Source: Glebionis coronaria (taxonomy: Eukaryota; Streptophyta; Magnoliopsida; Asterales; Asteraceae). Taken from it: 64,000 nt of DNA. The notes under the pieces were generated by a model. That model ran no database searches, was not told where the DNA came from, and worked only from the letters and a program-made list of their open reading frames with translations. The position numbers and the translations under genes are program-made. Of the stretch, positions 42,240-55,011 are shown in pieces. Every line of letters begins with the position of its first letter. The first letter of the stretch is position 1. Location of the stretch: positions 502,270,792 through 502,334,791 of the forward strand of contig CM046882.1 in the NCBI GenBank assembly GCA_025667525.1, written 5' to 3'.

Positions 42240-42600
42240 CTTATTCTGACGAGACATTCTGATCGTACATTGCGATCGAGGATTCCGACAGTTTTAAGGG
42301 ATTTTTGAGTCGTTACTCTGTCCAATTTGTTTTAGCTATATTGCGATCTACACATTCCAACAGGTAAACATTCCGACAAATCCAATATTCAGATAGAAGG
42401 ACATTCTGATAGAGTGACATTCCGACAGGACAACATTCCGATAGAACCAACATTCCGATATAACCAATATTCCGATAGTACATTTCGACGGGTATTCCGA
42501 TAGAACATTCCGACAGACATTCCGACAGGTATGATGGCCATTCCGACAGGTATTCCGATGGACATTCCGACATGTATTCCGATGGGTATTTTGTTTGAGT
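42240..42600 (+). repeat. ATTCCGA(C/T)AG leader minisatellite
   Basis: More than fifteen imperfect copies of ACATTCCGACAGGTATTCCG-like units, spaced 11-18 bp, lie between the primer site and the gag start. Non-coding on the + strand. Confidence 0.75.
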
Positions 42601-42891
42601 AATTTTTAGACTTAGCCACTATCTAGACTAGTTTCGGTTTAAATTATAAAAAAAAAAAGTTAAAATTTTTAGGTCAAGTAAAATCAAATTTTTTCCCTAC
42701 TAGTTTTTGGCTATTTCTAACTCAAATTCAAAATTTGGCGATACAAAATTTTTTGGCTTACCGTTTTGTCAGACTGAGGAATTTATTGTCGGACTGAGAA
42801 TTTTTTTTTTGGATTTTCGGAATTTCAATTTTAACCACACATCATCACAACAAATCTACTAAGATCCGTAATCCATTCACAAGTAATCACC

Positions 42892-45800
42892 ATGTCTAAT
42901 AACAACAACAATGCAACGGCCAATCAAATTCGTCTGGAACAAGGTGGTAATGGAAATCCACCTGTGCTCACTGCTGGTTGCTACGTTCAGTGGAGATCTC
43001 GCTTCCTTAGATTTCTCGACACTAAGGAGAACCGAACCGCTCTTCGTCATTGCCTTGAGAACCCACCTCCAGTTTTTGAATTCAGACCCATTACCACACA
43101 AGCAGAGGATGGTACTTCATCAACTATACGAGCTATGGAGAATTTCGACACATGTCCTGCAGAGAAAAAGAAACTCCTCCAAGCTGAAGCTGATGCCGTC
43201 AACTACATACTCACTGGGATTGATAATGATATCTATTCCACGGTTGATGCATGTCCTAATGCAATGGAAATGTGGAATGCAATTCATCGACTGAAGCAAG
43301 GTGAGTCGATCAATGTTCAAGATCTCGAGACTAATCTGCTTTGGGAGTTTGGAAAATTCACATCCGAATATGGTGAATCCATTGACTCATATTACTCGAG
43401 ATTCTACAAAATGATGAATGAGCTTGTTAGAAATCAGTGCACCATCTCCAATCATCATGCCAATGTTCAGTTTTTACTTCAACTCAAACCGGAATGGCAA
43501 AGGTTTGTGACTTTGGTCAAACAAAAGGAGGATATCAAGACTATATCTTACCATAAAGTATATGATATATTGAAACAACATCAGAATGAAGTGGATGAAC
43601 TTAGAGCTGAAAAGGCAGAACGATCTGCGAACTCTATTGCTTTTGTGGCTGCTACTTCAGCAAAACCCGTTCCCCGTCAACAACCAGCTACACATTCCTC
43701 AAGGTCATCAAGCTCATCCACCAAACCTCTAGCTACTGCTAGAAACAAAGCAAAAGCAATTTTCCCCAATCCACCTCCAAAGTATGACACCGAGTCAGAT
43801 GGAGACACTGATGATGAACAAACTTCAAGGGACAAGAAGATTGAAGAACTCATGTCTTTACTCACCACAACTTATAAGAAGATCTACAAACCTACCAACA
43901 ACAACCTCAGATCATCATCCAATGCTAGATATAAGGAAGTTGATCATGCACCTAGGTATGATCGTGATGCTAGGTATGATAATCAGAAGATGTCGAATCA
44001 AGTTGGGGCTAGAGATATTGTAGGCACTCTGGTTGTGCAGAAGACTGGGATTCAATGCTTCAACTGCAAGGGATTTGGGCACATGGCTAGGGAATGCAAG
44101 AAGCCAAAACGAGTTAAGGATTCGGGATATCACAAGGAAAAGATGTTGCTGTGTAAGAAAGAAGAAGCAGGGATTCCACTCACAGCAGATGAAGTTGACT
44201 GGCGTGATGACACTGATGATGAAGCCGATGATCAAGAGTTGGAGGCACATTATGTGTACATGGCAAAGATTCAAGAAGTGATCCTAGAGACTGATGATAC
44301 TTCTGGACCCATCTATGATTCTGAGCCACTTGAAAAGCTTGTCGAAATCATCCTATTCATAATGGACTCCGGGTGCACAAAGCACATGACGGGCAATCTC
44401 AAGCTTCTCATTAACTTCGTGGAGAAGTTTCTGGGTACGGTGCGGTTTGGAAATGATCAGTTTGCACCGATACTTGGATATGGCGATTTGGTTCAAGGAA
44501 ATCTCACTATCAAACAGGTTTATTACGTCGAGGGACTGAATCACAATTTATTCTCCGTTGGTCAATTTTGTGATGCGGATTTGGAAGTGGCTTTTCGGAA
44601 ATCTACTTGCTATGTTAGAGACTACGATGGGAATGACCTTCTTACAGGTTCTCGTGGTTCTGATCTCTACACAGTAACTCTTCAAGACACATCTTCAACA
44701 AATCCAATTTGCTTAATGGCTAAAGCTTCATCCTCTCAAGCATGGTTATGGCATCAACGATTCTCACATCTCAACTTTGACACCATCAACTTGCTTTCGA
44801 AGAATGATATTGTGACCGGTCTTCCTAAGTTAAAATTCGTCAAAGACCATATTTGTTCTTCTTGTGAGTTGGGGAAAGCAAAACGGAAGTCTTTCAAAAC
44901 AAAGACTACCCCAAGCTCAAAAGGACGATTGGAACTTCTACACATGGATTTATGTGGTCCCATGCGTGTAGAGAGTATTAACGGGAAAAAGTATATTCTC
45001 ATGATTGTTGATGTTTACTCTAGATACACATGGACTTTCTTCTTAAGGTCCAAAGATGAAACATCAGAGGTTCTCAAAAACTTTCTCAAGATGATACAAC
45101 GCAATCTTCAAGCTCAAGTCTTAACCGTAAGAACGGATAGGGGTACTGAATTTTTGAATAAGAAATTACAATCTTACTTTCAAGAAGAAGGCATCGAACA
45201 TCAAACGTCTATTGCTCGAACTCCTAAACAAAACGGCGTTGTCGAAAGGCGGAACCGTACTTTGGTTGAGGTTGCTCGAACAATGCTTTCTGCTTCAAAA
45301 TTACCGCTATTCTTCTGGGCTGAAGCAACTGTAACTGCCTGTTATACTCAGAATCGTTCTCTCGTCATCCCTAGACATGAAAAGACACCTTACCACATCA
45401 TCAATGGCAGGAAACCTACTATCAAATTCTTTCACGTATTTGGATCTTTATGCTACATTCTTAAAGACGGTGAGAATCTCGACAAGATGAAAGAAAAAGG
45501 TGATGCATGTATTTTTGTGGGGTATGCGACATTGTCGAAAGGATATCGGGTCTATAACAAGGGAACAAAGATTATTGTCGAAACAATTCATGTGAAATTT
45601 GACGAATTGCCACACATGGTACTTGAACACAACAGCTCAAGTCCCGCACCTCAATGTCCAGCTATGGCACCTACACAAAACAGTGTACGTCCCGTGCAAG
45701 AATGTCAAGAAAGTACTTCTACAGCAGACTCGACGGATATAACACGAATGAATGAGTTGGTTGATTTATATGATCCAATGTTTGAAGAATATTACTATGG

Positions 45801-46926
45801 AAACAATCAAGTTGTGTCAAAGCCTTCCGTTGTCAATACTACTGATGCACCCGCACAAAGTCAACAAGACACAACTGCATGTACTTCAACAACCGTTGCT
45901 CAAGAGACAATTCCAGTGGATACTCAACAAACTCAAGAAACTGTCATACAACCAATCTCACCAACCGTCAATGCTGAAGGAGGAAACAACAATCAAGCAG
46001 TCAATGCACAACCCAACGAAGAAGAATTTATCAACCCGTTCGGTACACCGGTACGCGAAGTTGGAGAGTCTTCTACTCAACATGTTGATCCGTCCAACAT
46101 GCATACATTCTACCAACGATATCCATCCACTCACCATTGGACTCGTGATCATCCATTGGAGCAAGTAATTGGAAATCCTTCACAACCGGTTCGAACACGC
46201 AGACAACTCGAAACCGATAGCGATGTGTGTATGTATGCACTCACCGTGAGTTCAACTGTACCTACAAACATCAAACAAGCCATGACTGATCATGTGTGGA
46301 TTGAATCAATGCAAGACGAAATTAATCAGTTTGAACGTCTAAATGTTTGGGAACTTGTTGACAGACCCTATGGAATATCAGTTTTAGATTTCAAATGGAT
46401 CTGGAAAAACAAATTGGATGAAGAACAAACCATTATCAAAAACAAATCTCGTCTTGTGGTCAAGGGATACCGTCAACAAGAAGGCATAGACTACGATGAA
46501 TCATTCGCTCCTATCGCTCGTTTGGAAGCTGTCAGGATATTCCTTGCTTATGCTGCACATAAGGGCTTCACGGTTTTTCAGATGGACGTTAAAACTGCTT
46601 TTCTCAACGGTCATTTGAAGGAAGAAGTGTATGTTAATCAGCCGGAAGGATTCATCGATCCTCATCATCCTGACAAAGTCTATCGTCTCAAGAAGGCTGT
46701 ATATGGACTTAAACAAGCTCCAAGGGCATGGTACGAAGAACTATCAAACTTCTTGGTTTCCAAAGGTTTTTCCAAAGGTTCTATTGATCCTACTCTCTTT
46801 ACTAATAAATATGGGGATGACATACTGCTGGTGCAAGTTTATGTTGATGACATTATTTTTGGTTCTACGAACCCAAAACTTTCAAAACGTTTTGAAAAAT
46901 TCATGCACAACAGGAAACAACTATGA
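42892..46926 (+). CDS. Copia gag-pol polyprotein, truncated in reverse transcriptase
   Basis: One uninterrupted frame of 1344 aa from ATG 42892. Order: gag (UBN2-type) about 25-250; CCHC zinc knuckle [15 protein letters not shown] at 389; aspartic protease MDSGCTKHM with Asp492; GAG-pre-integrase WHQRFSHL near 623; integrase with Asp686, Asp749, Glu785 (DD35E) and [17 protein letters not shown]; Copia-type RT from about 1140 ([31 protein letters not shown]) up to the catalytic [10 protein letters not shown] (1317 on). Soon after, at about 46905, the RT thumb and all RNase H are missing, and the frame ends with five unrelated residues, NRKQL. The conserved gag, protease and integrase residues are present, but the enzyme is incomplete and cannot be autonomous. 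It matches TNT1/Copia elements in layout. Confidence 0.93.
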   Translation: MSNNNNNATANQIRLEQGGNGNPPVLTAGCYVQWRSRFLRFLDTKENRTALRHCLENPPPVFEFRPITTQAEDGTSSTIRAMENFDTCPAEKKKLLQAEADAVNYILTGIDNDIYSTVDACPNAMEMWNAIHRLKQGESINVQDLETNLLWEFGKFTSEYGESIDSYYSRFYKMMNELVRNQCTISNHHANVQFLLQLKPEWQRFVTLVKQKEDIKTISYHKVYDILKQHQNEVDELRAEKAERSANSIAFVAATSAKPVPRQQPATHSSRSSSSSTKPLATARNKAKAIFPNPPPKYDTESDGDTDDEQTSRDKKIEELMSLLTTTYKKIYKPTNNNLRSSSNARYKEVDHAPRYDRDARYDNQKMSNQVGARDIVGTLVVQKTGIQCFNCKGFGHMARECKKPKRVKDSGYHKEKMLLCKKEEAGIPLTADEVDWRDDTDDEADDQELEAHYVYMAKIQEVILETDDTSGPIYDSEPLEKLVEIILFIMDSGCTKHMTGNLKLLINFVEKFLGTVRFGNDQFAPILGYGDLVQGNLTIKQVYYVEGLNHNLFSVGQFCDADLEVAFRKSTCYVRDYDGNDLLTGSRGSDLYTVTLQDTSSTNPICLMAKASSSQAWLWHQRFSHLNFDTINLLSKNDIVTGLPKLKFVKDHICSSCELGKAKRKSFKTKTTPSSKGRLELLHMDLCGPMRVESINGKKYILMIVDVYSRYTWTFFLRSKDETSEVLKNFLKMIQRNLQAQVLTVRTDRGTEFLNKKLQSYFQEEGIEHQTSIARTPKQNGVVERRNRTLVEVARTMLSASKLPLFFWAEATVTACYTQNRSLVIPRHEKTPYHIINGRKPTIKFFHVFGSLCYILKDGENLDKMKEKGDACIFVGYATLSKGYRVYNKGTKIIVETIHVKFDELPHMVLEHNSSSPAPQCPAMAPTQNSVRPVQECQESTSTADSTDITRMNELVDLYDPMFEEYYYGNNQVVSKPSVVNTTDAPAQSQQDTTACTSTTVAQETIPVDTQQTQETVIQPISPTVNAEGGNNNQAVNAQPNEEEFINPFGTPVREVGESSTQHVDPSNMHTFYQRYPSTHHWTRDHPLEQVIGNPSQPVRTRRQLETDSDVCMYALTVSSTVPTNIKQAMTDHVWIESMQDEINQFERLNVWELVDRPYGISVLDFKWIWKNKLDEEQTIIKNKSRLVVKGYRQQEGIDYDESFAPIARLEAVRIFLAYAAHKGFTVFQMDVKTAFLNGHLKEEVYVNQPEGFIDPHHPDKVYRLKKAVYGLKQAPRAWYEELSNFLVSKGFSKGSIDPTLFTNKYGDDILLVQVYVDDIIFGSTNPKLSKRFEKFMHNRKQL

Positions 46927-47694
46927 GGGAAATTTCAATTACCCTAGTAGTGTATCAGCCTACAAACCAATTTTCAAATTCTTGAAAAACTGTGATTGGG
47001 TTGATGCTTTTACAAAAACCCCCTCAGTCTTCTACCATGAATATCTCAGGGTGTTCTCGTATACGGTTGTGGTTGTAACCCCCACTACCCAATGGCCTGA
47101 AGGATCTCAGGGGTCTGAGATCAAGTCACATAAGAACTGTGTCATCATGTTCACTACAAACAATGATAAGACACCATTGATTTTAGACTTCAAAACATTT
47201 TGTCAAACCAGTGGACTTGATTATAACAATGGAAAGTATGTTGCACATCCTGACATGGAGTCAGTTAAAAAAGGACTAAAAGAAATCGGGGTCCCTAAGT
47301 TAATTGTGACTAAAACCCGATTGATCAAAACTGCTTTCCCCATGGCTTGGAGGATCCTGGTCACTTTTGTGATTTAGGTGATCGGTGGGAACTACTCATC
47401 TACTAAGCAAGTTAATTCTACTCAGCAGATGCTAATCTACAGTCTCATTAATGGACTGAAGATTGACATAGGAGAGATCGTTTATAATGATCTCATAACC
47501 AGGCTCCTGAAGGAGTCTAGGCAAAAGTATGTTTCTTACCCAAGATTCATATCATGCGCCTTAGAATGGTTACTGGGTTCCCTTTACACTCAGGAAAAAT
47601 TCAATGTTTTTCCTACTCCCATCCTAAGTTCCACAAACTTTTCAAAGAACCCATCTAAAGTCAACCCCATTGCATTGACGACTCACATGACTGA

Positions 47695-50600
47695 TGTAAC
47701 ACCCCACTTTGATAAGTGGACCGTTACGCGTAATTATGGCGTGTCATCAAAGCATGTAAGGTAATATGTAGTAAAACATACATGACCATAGGGAAAACCG
47801 GAATTAAACATCGGTTCCCAAACATAATCCCAAAACATAATAAAGTAAATGAAATGAATGAAAGACTAAACAAGCATAAGTATATGAAGGCAAAAGGAGA
47901 AGAAGTCTATGGCAGCTTCCATCCTATGCATGTCCTCCAAATGCTCGAGTACGTCCTTGGGTACCTGCCGTTTTGGGACATGGAAAGGAAAGTGAGCATA
48001 ACGCTCAGTGCACGGATATACAAGCATGAAATGAATAATATAAGCATGTAAAATATATAGCAGCGGAATTGATTAAGTCCTGGAAAACCTGGAACATGTT
48101 TATAACTGGTTTTATAGTTTGAAAAGCCTTATGTTTATCTTATAAAAACTGTTTAACATGTTTACCACTAGCCAATATAGGTCATGAATTATCAACGTGC
48201 ATGAATACTTGGAGGGGTGACCTCGTCATGCAAATTAGAGGGGTTGTCTCTAATTAAATATACTGGTTTGGGTAGGAGGGATCAACTCCTTGTGAAGGAT
48301 GTAAGGCACACACCACATTCACCTGAATAATCTGCTGAAAACATGTAAACTAGGATGCACCCATACGCCCCACCTGATAATAATAATAATATGGTCAAAA
48401 GCTGAAGGGACGCCACGAGCTATCACTCCGTCGTGGTGGAGTCATAACACTGGTGCCTCCAGTGTTATGGTTATGGTACCTCCATAACTAGGTGAAACTG
48501 GTCATGCATGTATATGGCTTTAGGTATCTAATTAAACATAAGCAATTCATAAACATATAAAACATATACTGGGGAAAACAGTTGGCTGCATACGGGGAAT
48601 CCTAATAAGGAAGAATGTCCATACTGAAAGGACGGAGAATCCGTACCTTAAGTCCAGTGAACGAATAAGACGAACGGAAGAGAGTCCTACTTCGATCTCA
48701 CTAATGCTACATACATAGAATACATGTATAAGTATTCTGATTACTGAGTACGTAATTGGTTTTATATCATGTTTTAGCTTGTTTTATATGTTCATGTCTT
48801 GTTTAACTGATTTTAACGTTATACTGTGTTTATCGTATATTATGTATATTCTGATTAAGCATTCCTTGCATTTCTTGTATTATTATACTTGTTGTGTAAT
48901 AATAAGTAACTTTCTAAAAATAGCAGGTTTCTTAAAATAGAATGTATCCAAAAATAGAAAGTTTCCAAAAATAGATTTACTGCTTAAAATAGATAAGTTT
49001 CTAAAAATAGAAAGTTTCCATGAATAGAAATAAGCTGGATTAATAAGCTAATAAGATGAGCTTAAGTTTTACTGATTAAATATCATAAGTCATGTGATTA
49101 TAATATAGTTTATTAATTAATACATGTAAATTAAATAAACTATAAGTTTTAGGATTTAATTAAATATAATCATGATTTAATTAAATTAAGTGTATGAAAA
49201 ATACTTAGGTTAAACATGTATTAATATTTAATATTAATATAACCTAAGTCATGATAATTAATTAATTACATCATGTTTAATAATTAATTAATACTATAGT
49301 GTAAAATAAATAATTAAATACTTAGGTTAAAATCATGTATTATTTAATAATAATAAACCTATGTCCATGTTTTAATTAAATTTATTATATAGCCATGATT
49401 TAATTAATTTAACTTTCTTGGTAAAATAATGCTTGTAAAAAAATGTAACTTATATAAGTATTATACTTGTAGAAAACGTGACCCGTACAATGTTCCCGTG
49501 ACCAAACCTGTGTTTTAAATTATACTAACTATGAACCGGACCGGCTCCCCTTGAACCGGACCGAAACAAACAGCCCTTTATTGCCCTTAAACTGTCAACC
49601 AAACGCCCCCCTTAATTCCGTCTAAAATCAAAACCAAACACCCCCTTACTGCCAGTTTTCCCCCTGACAGTTGTGTTGCTGCCACCGGCAGTAGCCGGTT
49701 ACCTCTGCTTGCTATAAATTCCCACCAAGAGTCATAGACTCTCGGTTCCCACTGTTTGAGCAAACACACCACTTGCCGCAGCCAGTGGTTTCCCCTGCTT
49801 GGCTGTCGTTTGCCACTGTTAGACAAAAACCCTACCAGGCCTTGCGGCTGGTAGTACATAACCATCACCGAGAGTCATAAACTCTCGGTTTGGGTGCAAG
49901 CCGAACCAAAACCCACAGCCTTGATTAACTCCCCATTTTTACAACATGTTTTCCAATCCCTTTATGAACTCTTGATTAATTTAAACATATAACACCATTG
50001 ATTAAAAAGGGTTTAGAACTACTTACGTTTTTAGGGTTTAGGAGCATAAACACGACACCATCCTTGATCTTCTGGATTCAAAAGCTACGTTTGATCTTGT
50101 TTCTTTTGGTGTTGGTCGACGGCAGTAAGGAAGACAAAGGGATAAGAGGCGGCTGTTAATATGTTTAGGGTTTATCTTTGATTTCTGTCTAAAAGTGAAA
50201 ATAAAACTACCCCTCCCGGTCTGTTTCCTGTTTAAGCCGAACAAACACACTTAGGACTTGAGCCCAAGTCCTTCCTCTTTTTCTCTTTGTCTAAACAACC
50301 CAAACAAACACTTATACTTTTAATTAAATCGCGTCTTGTTAAATGACGCGCGTAACCGAGTATTGAATGTCGTGAATTTTCCTCATGGTTATCTTTATAC
50401 GTTTAAACGTTACTATTACGTACGTAATGACTTACCGTGTTTGATTTAATATACGAAGAATAATCGTGTTAATTATTCATGTTTACGTGTTACGTAATTA
50501 TTAATTATTCATGTTATTATAATTCATGTTATTATAATTCATGTTATTATAATTCATGTTATTATAATTACTTGTACGTAACGGCATTCATCGTATTAAT

Positions 50601-50843
50601 AATATACGTAAGTTCATAATTATCTGTTCGTGATTTCGTGTTCGTGATTTTATGTTCATGATTATAATTATTATTAATAATTATCGTGTACTAACATGTA
50701 TTTAATACTTATCGTGTAATAACACGTACGTAATTCTTGTAATTAATATTCGTGATACGTGTTCATATTATATAAGGAAAGTTTTAATCATGTACGTACG
50801 ATCATAAGTGTACTGCTCATGGTAAAAGCATGCGGGTTTTACA
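47695..50843 (-). mobile_element. Solo LTR of the Tekay-like Gypsy family, TSD ACTGA
   Basis: A 3149-bp block starts TGTAACACCCC and ends GGGTTTTACA, flanked by perfect 5-bp duplications ACTGA (47690-47694; 50844-50848). Its left 260 bp are the inverse of the LTR end at 38905-39172, where a primer site follows, so this copy lies on the - strand. No internal domain or second LTR is present, so it is a product of LTR-LTR recombination. The inside includes a CCGAGAGTCAT-containing inverted pair (about 49725-49745; 49867-49887), an AAAATAGA-rich tract (48910-49030) and ATTCATGTTATTATA repeats (50500-50575). Confidence 0.88.
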
Positions 50844-51182
50844 ACTGAGGTGATCAGTCGTGAATCATCCGTGTCTCCCATTCCCTTATTACCAAAAAGG
50901 GGAACAAGAAGACTCAGACTGTGCCAAAGACCAAACCAACAAAGGCACAGGGCCTTGAGGCTTCCGAGGCACGACCCAAAAAGGCCAAGGCTAAAAAGGC
51001 TACCCTTGTTCAGACTAAGCTTCAGCTACCCCAAGGGAAAGAGCTTTTGGGAGGCCCTGATACATCACAGTCAGGGTCGACGGGCCAAACTACTGGTCCT
51101 CTTGATGGAGAAGGAAACAAATAACCTTTTCCTACGGGACTGCCTTCCACTCAGACCGATGAGGGCATTCGTAAATCACAAC

Positions 51183-51535
51183 CTTTGCCTGAGGTCAAAA
51201 CTAAGACCAAAGACTCAGAGAGACGCCCATGGGTAACACACCTCGCTGATGGGCCTATCACTTCCACCAAGTACAATGAAGGCACACTAGCTCAAAAGTC
51301 TTTGCCTGAGGACCCAAAACTTGATTCCTTAAGACTCAGAGGGATGCCCACGGGTAAAACACCCCGCTGATAGGAATCTCACTTCCACAACTCCCGATGA
51401 AGGCACACTAAAACAAAAGTCTTTGCCTGAGGGAACCACTATTGATCCCAAATACTCAGAGGGACGCCCACGGGTAAAATACCCCACTGATAGGGATCTC
51501 ACCTCCATAACTGATCAATCACAAACTACCCCTGA
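51183..51535 (+). repeat. Three tandem units of about 117-121 bp in the accessory ORF
   Basis: Units begin CTTTGCCTGAG at 51183, 51300 and 51421, and each contains CTCAGAG(A/G)GACGCCCA(C/T)GGGTAA and GAAGGCACACTA. The 117/121 lengths shift the frame between copies, which helps explain the frame changes here. Confidence 0.85.
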
Positions 51536-54117
51536 GTATCAGTTGGCTAAATCCCAAGCCTCAGGATTTGGGGCAGGGAGTGACGATAACCAAGGCAAAC
51601 CTTCTTTTGAAGGGGAGCTGGACAAACCTAAGGGTTCACTGAACTTTGGATATTTTGTAAATCTACTCAAGGAGCCTGACGAGTTACTCCAAGGTTTCAA
51701 TGACGATGATGATATGATTGAGGCTGGGGATGAACCTGAAACTCAGGCTCCTCCTCAATCAGACCAGAAGCCACAGTCCCTACCATTGTTCGCGGACATA
51801 CCGCCCTCCCCTGAGGCTCAACAAAATCCCTCCCCTGAGGCATCCGAACAAAAAAATCCCTCCCCTGAGGTACCGAAAAATCCCTCCCAAGAGGCAAAAC
51901 TTGACACCTCTTCATTGGGGACTCGGACTGTGGTTATGGATGAAACTTTTGATGACATCAAGCCTGTCACTGAGAAGATTTTGAATGCAAACCTCAAGGA
52001 TGTATTAACTCATGCTTCCACAACCTTGAAAGCTGAAGTCACTCAGGTTCATGAAGACTTGGCTTCAAAGGCTGATGAACTCGTTGATTAGTTCAGAACA
52101 TATGGTGATAGATTTGACCTGGCTGAGGAAAAGATGAGAATTCAGGTGGACAACCAAATGGAATTCATCAGTTCTGTTAACAATAGTCATGAAAATCAAG
52201 TGAAGAAGCTCATCAACTTCCTCAACCATGCTCTTCCTGCTGTTGAAGCAAATGTGTCCTTGAAGACAACTCTGGATGGACTGATCACTAGCACTACTGA
52301 GTCCACTTCCAGAGTTAGTCAATTACTTGAGTTACTAAAGGAGGACAGACTCACTGAGGTTTTCACCAGGTTAGACTCTCTCAGGTCTGACTTGGATATG
52401 GTGAAGGGGAAATGTGATGCCATTTATGAGGATGTTCATATGGATGTTGAGGCAGAGTTTAGATTGTCAAGGGCTGCACAAGGTTACATGGCTAATGCCT
52501 CCAATCTCTCAGACATCTCCAAGTCCCTGAAAGAGGCTGATATTCCTAGACTTAGGACAAGGATTACCACCATAGAAAACACTCAATCCCTAATTTAGTT
52601 GGATGTTAAAGCTATCAAAGCTGACACTCAGTCCACGAAGGAAATGGTGACTGAGATGCTTCAGGCTTTCAAAGGATCCTCCACCACCTCAGGACCCTCA
52701 CATAGGGTAAAAGCTGGGATTAGTCAGGCTGATCCTTCAACTTTTGAGGGGGAGAATGTGTCACCAATGATGCTAACTTGGACTGAACCTCCTTCTTACA
52801 CTGAGGGGGAGCAGGAAGAACTAGCACAAACCTAACCCTTAAACTCAATTCCTCCCAACCCTGAGCCCTCAGTATCTAATTTAGATAGGGGCAAAGGCAT
52901 TGGTGATGAAACCCTAACACCTCCACCAAAGAAGCTTGTAAAAGCTTCAAGAGAAAGAAGGTCTGATCCTGATGCCATTGTCTTGGTACCATATGAGATT
53001 AATATAAAAATGTACAAGATGACTCCTGATCAAATCCAAGTGTACTTAGATAGAATGGAGTCAGCTAAGGCTAGTGAAGCAACAAAGGCTGAGATCTTGA
53101 GGGTATCCACTGAGTTTGTGAAAGAAGTGGGTGGTAACCCTGAGGCCTTGTTAAGCAAGAAAGGGGGAGAAGAGTTCATCCAAAAGCAGGAGGAAGAACT
53201 CAAGGTAAATGGTCTTGAAGCAACAACCAAGAACCAACCAACTTAAGAAACTGTATGACCAATACACCAAAGTCGTCACCCAAAGAAGAAAGCCTGGACC
53301 AATCACTAACCTTCAAATCATTCCTCATACTACACCGGTCTCAATATCTGTCTACATAAACAACAATGAAAGGAATTTTGAAGTTATGAAGAAATTTTCA
53401 TTTGGTGATTTCGGTCTCAGTGAGTGGGACGAAATGGGAAGGATTTTCAGGACCAAAACGAACAAATGTGTCCCTGAGATACTCAACTCTCTCAGTAAGA
53501 GATATGAGAGGTTGAGTCAGATTAAGGAACAATTATGAATCACTGAAGATCTTCCTTTAACCGAACAGGATCTTACCAAAACTCAGGGAAGAAAGAGAAA
53601 AAGAGTTGAGCTTGAAGCTGAGACTAAGATCCTTGGGTTAGACTGCAATCGCACCCTCCCTGAAAATATCCCCTTTGTGAACAACATGGTTATAGAAGAA
53701 CCTGAGTGGGGTATCTTCTTCATTGATGTATTTGGGGATCAAGCTTTTTAAAGAATGAGTCACATAGAGAAATGCACTACTGAGAGTGTTCTCATCTTTC
53801 TTGTGATGGCTGGACAAGTTTAGACTGATGAGAATAAAAGATTTACTGAGAAGCTCAGGGAGATAATTGTTAGGAGGCCTGATAAAGAAAAGGTGTTAAA
53901 GTCATCAAGGGTGAAAAGGGAAGCAATGGATTCCTGAATAATTGTAATCTTTTGTTTTATTTATGTTTCTTGTATCAGACTATTCAGTCTTGTGTAATGA
54001 TGAATGAAAATGAAGTACTTTGTTACATCAAGTCTTTTCATCAGTAGAATAGTTTGTAATAAGAAGAAGCCTCTTTGCTCACTTATAACAATTTCACTTA
54101 GGCAAATTTTATATCCA

Positions 54118-54129
54118 AATAGGGGGAGA
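54118..54129 (+). other. Polypurine tract of Copia element B
   Basis: AATAGGGGGAGA stands directly before the LTR start TGTTAGG, the plus-strand priming site. Confidence 0.8.
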
Positions 54130-54130
54130 T

Positions 54131-55011
54131 TGTTAGGTCAATTCAGTGCCTAATGACCTTACTGATGGATTTGAATAACAATCAGCCTAAGTGAAGTATT
54201 AACCTTAAACATAACAAAGTCACTGAGTGAACAGTCACTTAGTGAGTTGCCTTCGAGTTTCTAGACCGAGTCTAAAAGAAAGACTCGAGCATTCAGAGAG
54301 GCGAAGCTCAATGAATGACTTCTATGACGAAGAAGAAGGTGATGGGTTTAGTGAGTTGTGGCAATAGACTCACTGAACCCCATACGATCTCCCTGAAGAT
54401 AACAAGCATTCTCCAAGACTGAAGTAAAGGTGGGATAAGTTGAATAGTGACAAGATGAAGTACATCACACAATTAGCGTGACTTACCCTTTTGGGATAGA
54501 TGGGGTACTGACAAGTGTAAAGGACTTACGTCTTACTACTTAGAATAGGGTAAGACAAGATACTACACTTTACCAATAAGACAAGAATTGCACATGGGCA
54601 ATTATTGTCTTCTACCAAACTTTCCTTCTATAAATAGGATGCTTGTAAAAGGAGAGAAAATAAGTTTGTGCACTAAATGCTTTAGACATTCACAAACAAA
54701 GTTTTCTCTCCTCCAAATACGATCAAACACTTGAGTTCTAAACTCTTGTTGATAGAATCGTCAAGCTTAGCAGTCGTTAGGATTGGACTAGCTTGTTAGT
54801 GAGGAAATCACAAAACCACACATTGTCTATTCAATCCCTATTGTAGCTTCGTATACAATAGGGTATAATTCTTTAATAAAGTTAAGAGTTAAACGTTGAA
54901 AAAACCTTTGTGTTATTTACTTTGCTTGTATTAAGTTTATTGCATTACTTAACCATGGGTTAGGACTATACTTAGTATCTTAAGTATAGTACTAATTACA
55001 AGGGACCAACA
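54131..55011 (+). mobile_element. 3' LTR of Copia element B
   Basis: 881 bp from TGTTAGGTCAATTC to GGGACCAACA, with TATAAATA at 54629-54636. It follows a polypurine tract. It shares only the TGTTAG start with the upstream LTR at 41541 and is more than twice as long, so the two are not a pair. The flanking pentamers CCCTT (before 41541) and GAACT (after 55011) do not match. Confidence 0.82.

Larger units (their letters stand above)
46908..53940 (+). pseudogene. Accessory ORF of a second Copia element (decayed, split by solo LTR)
   Basis: Starts abruptly within [20 protein letters not shown] and continues with DFKTFCQTSGLDYNNGKYV, AFPMAWRILVTFVI, GGNYSSTKQVNS and YVSYPRFISCALEWLLG, then a solo LTR (47695-50843). 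Beyond it come a Lys/Pro-rich stretch with three repeats of about 120 bp, an acidic region, a coiled-coil-like middle (52134-52600), and a C-terminal part with VLVPYEIN, SRRYERL-like SKRYERLSQI and LPENIPFVNNMVIEEPEWGIFF. I recognise this arrangement from long extra ORFs beside Copia pol genes in Asteraceae; function is unknown. In-frame stops at 47375 (TAG), 51122, 52089 (TAG), 52596 (TAG), 52833 and 53536, plus shifts near 51390 and 53210, make it a pseudogene. Several TAGs could derive from CAG. Confidence 0.7.

Noticed and set aside
49587..50250. Minus-strand frames within the solo LTR
   Set aside because: They lie inside a bounded LTR, lack domains, and span leader-like sequence.
41541..55011. 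A single intact Copia with an insertion
   Set aside because: The terminal sequences are different LTRs, flanking pentamers differ and RT ends at a junction without RNase H, so it is not one element.
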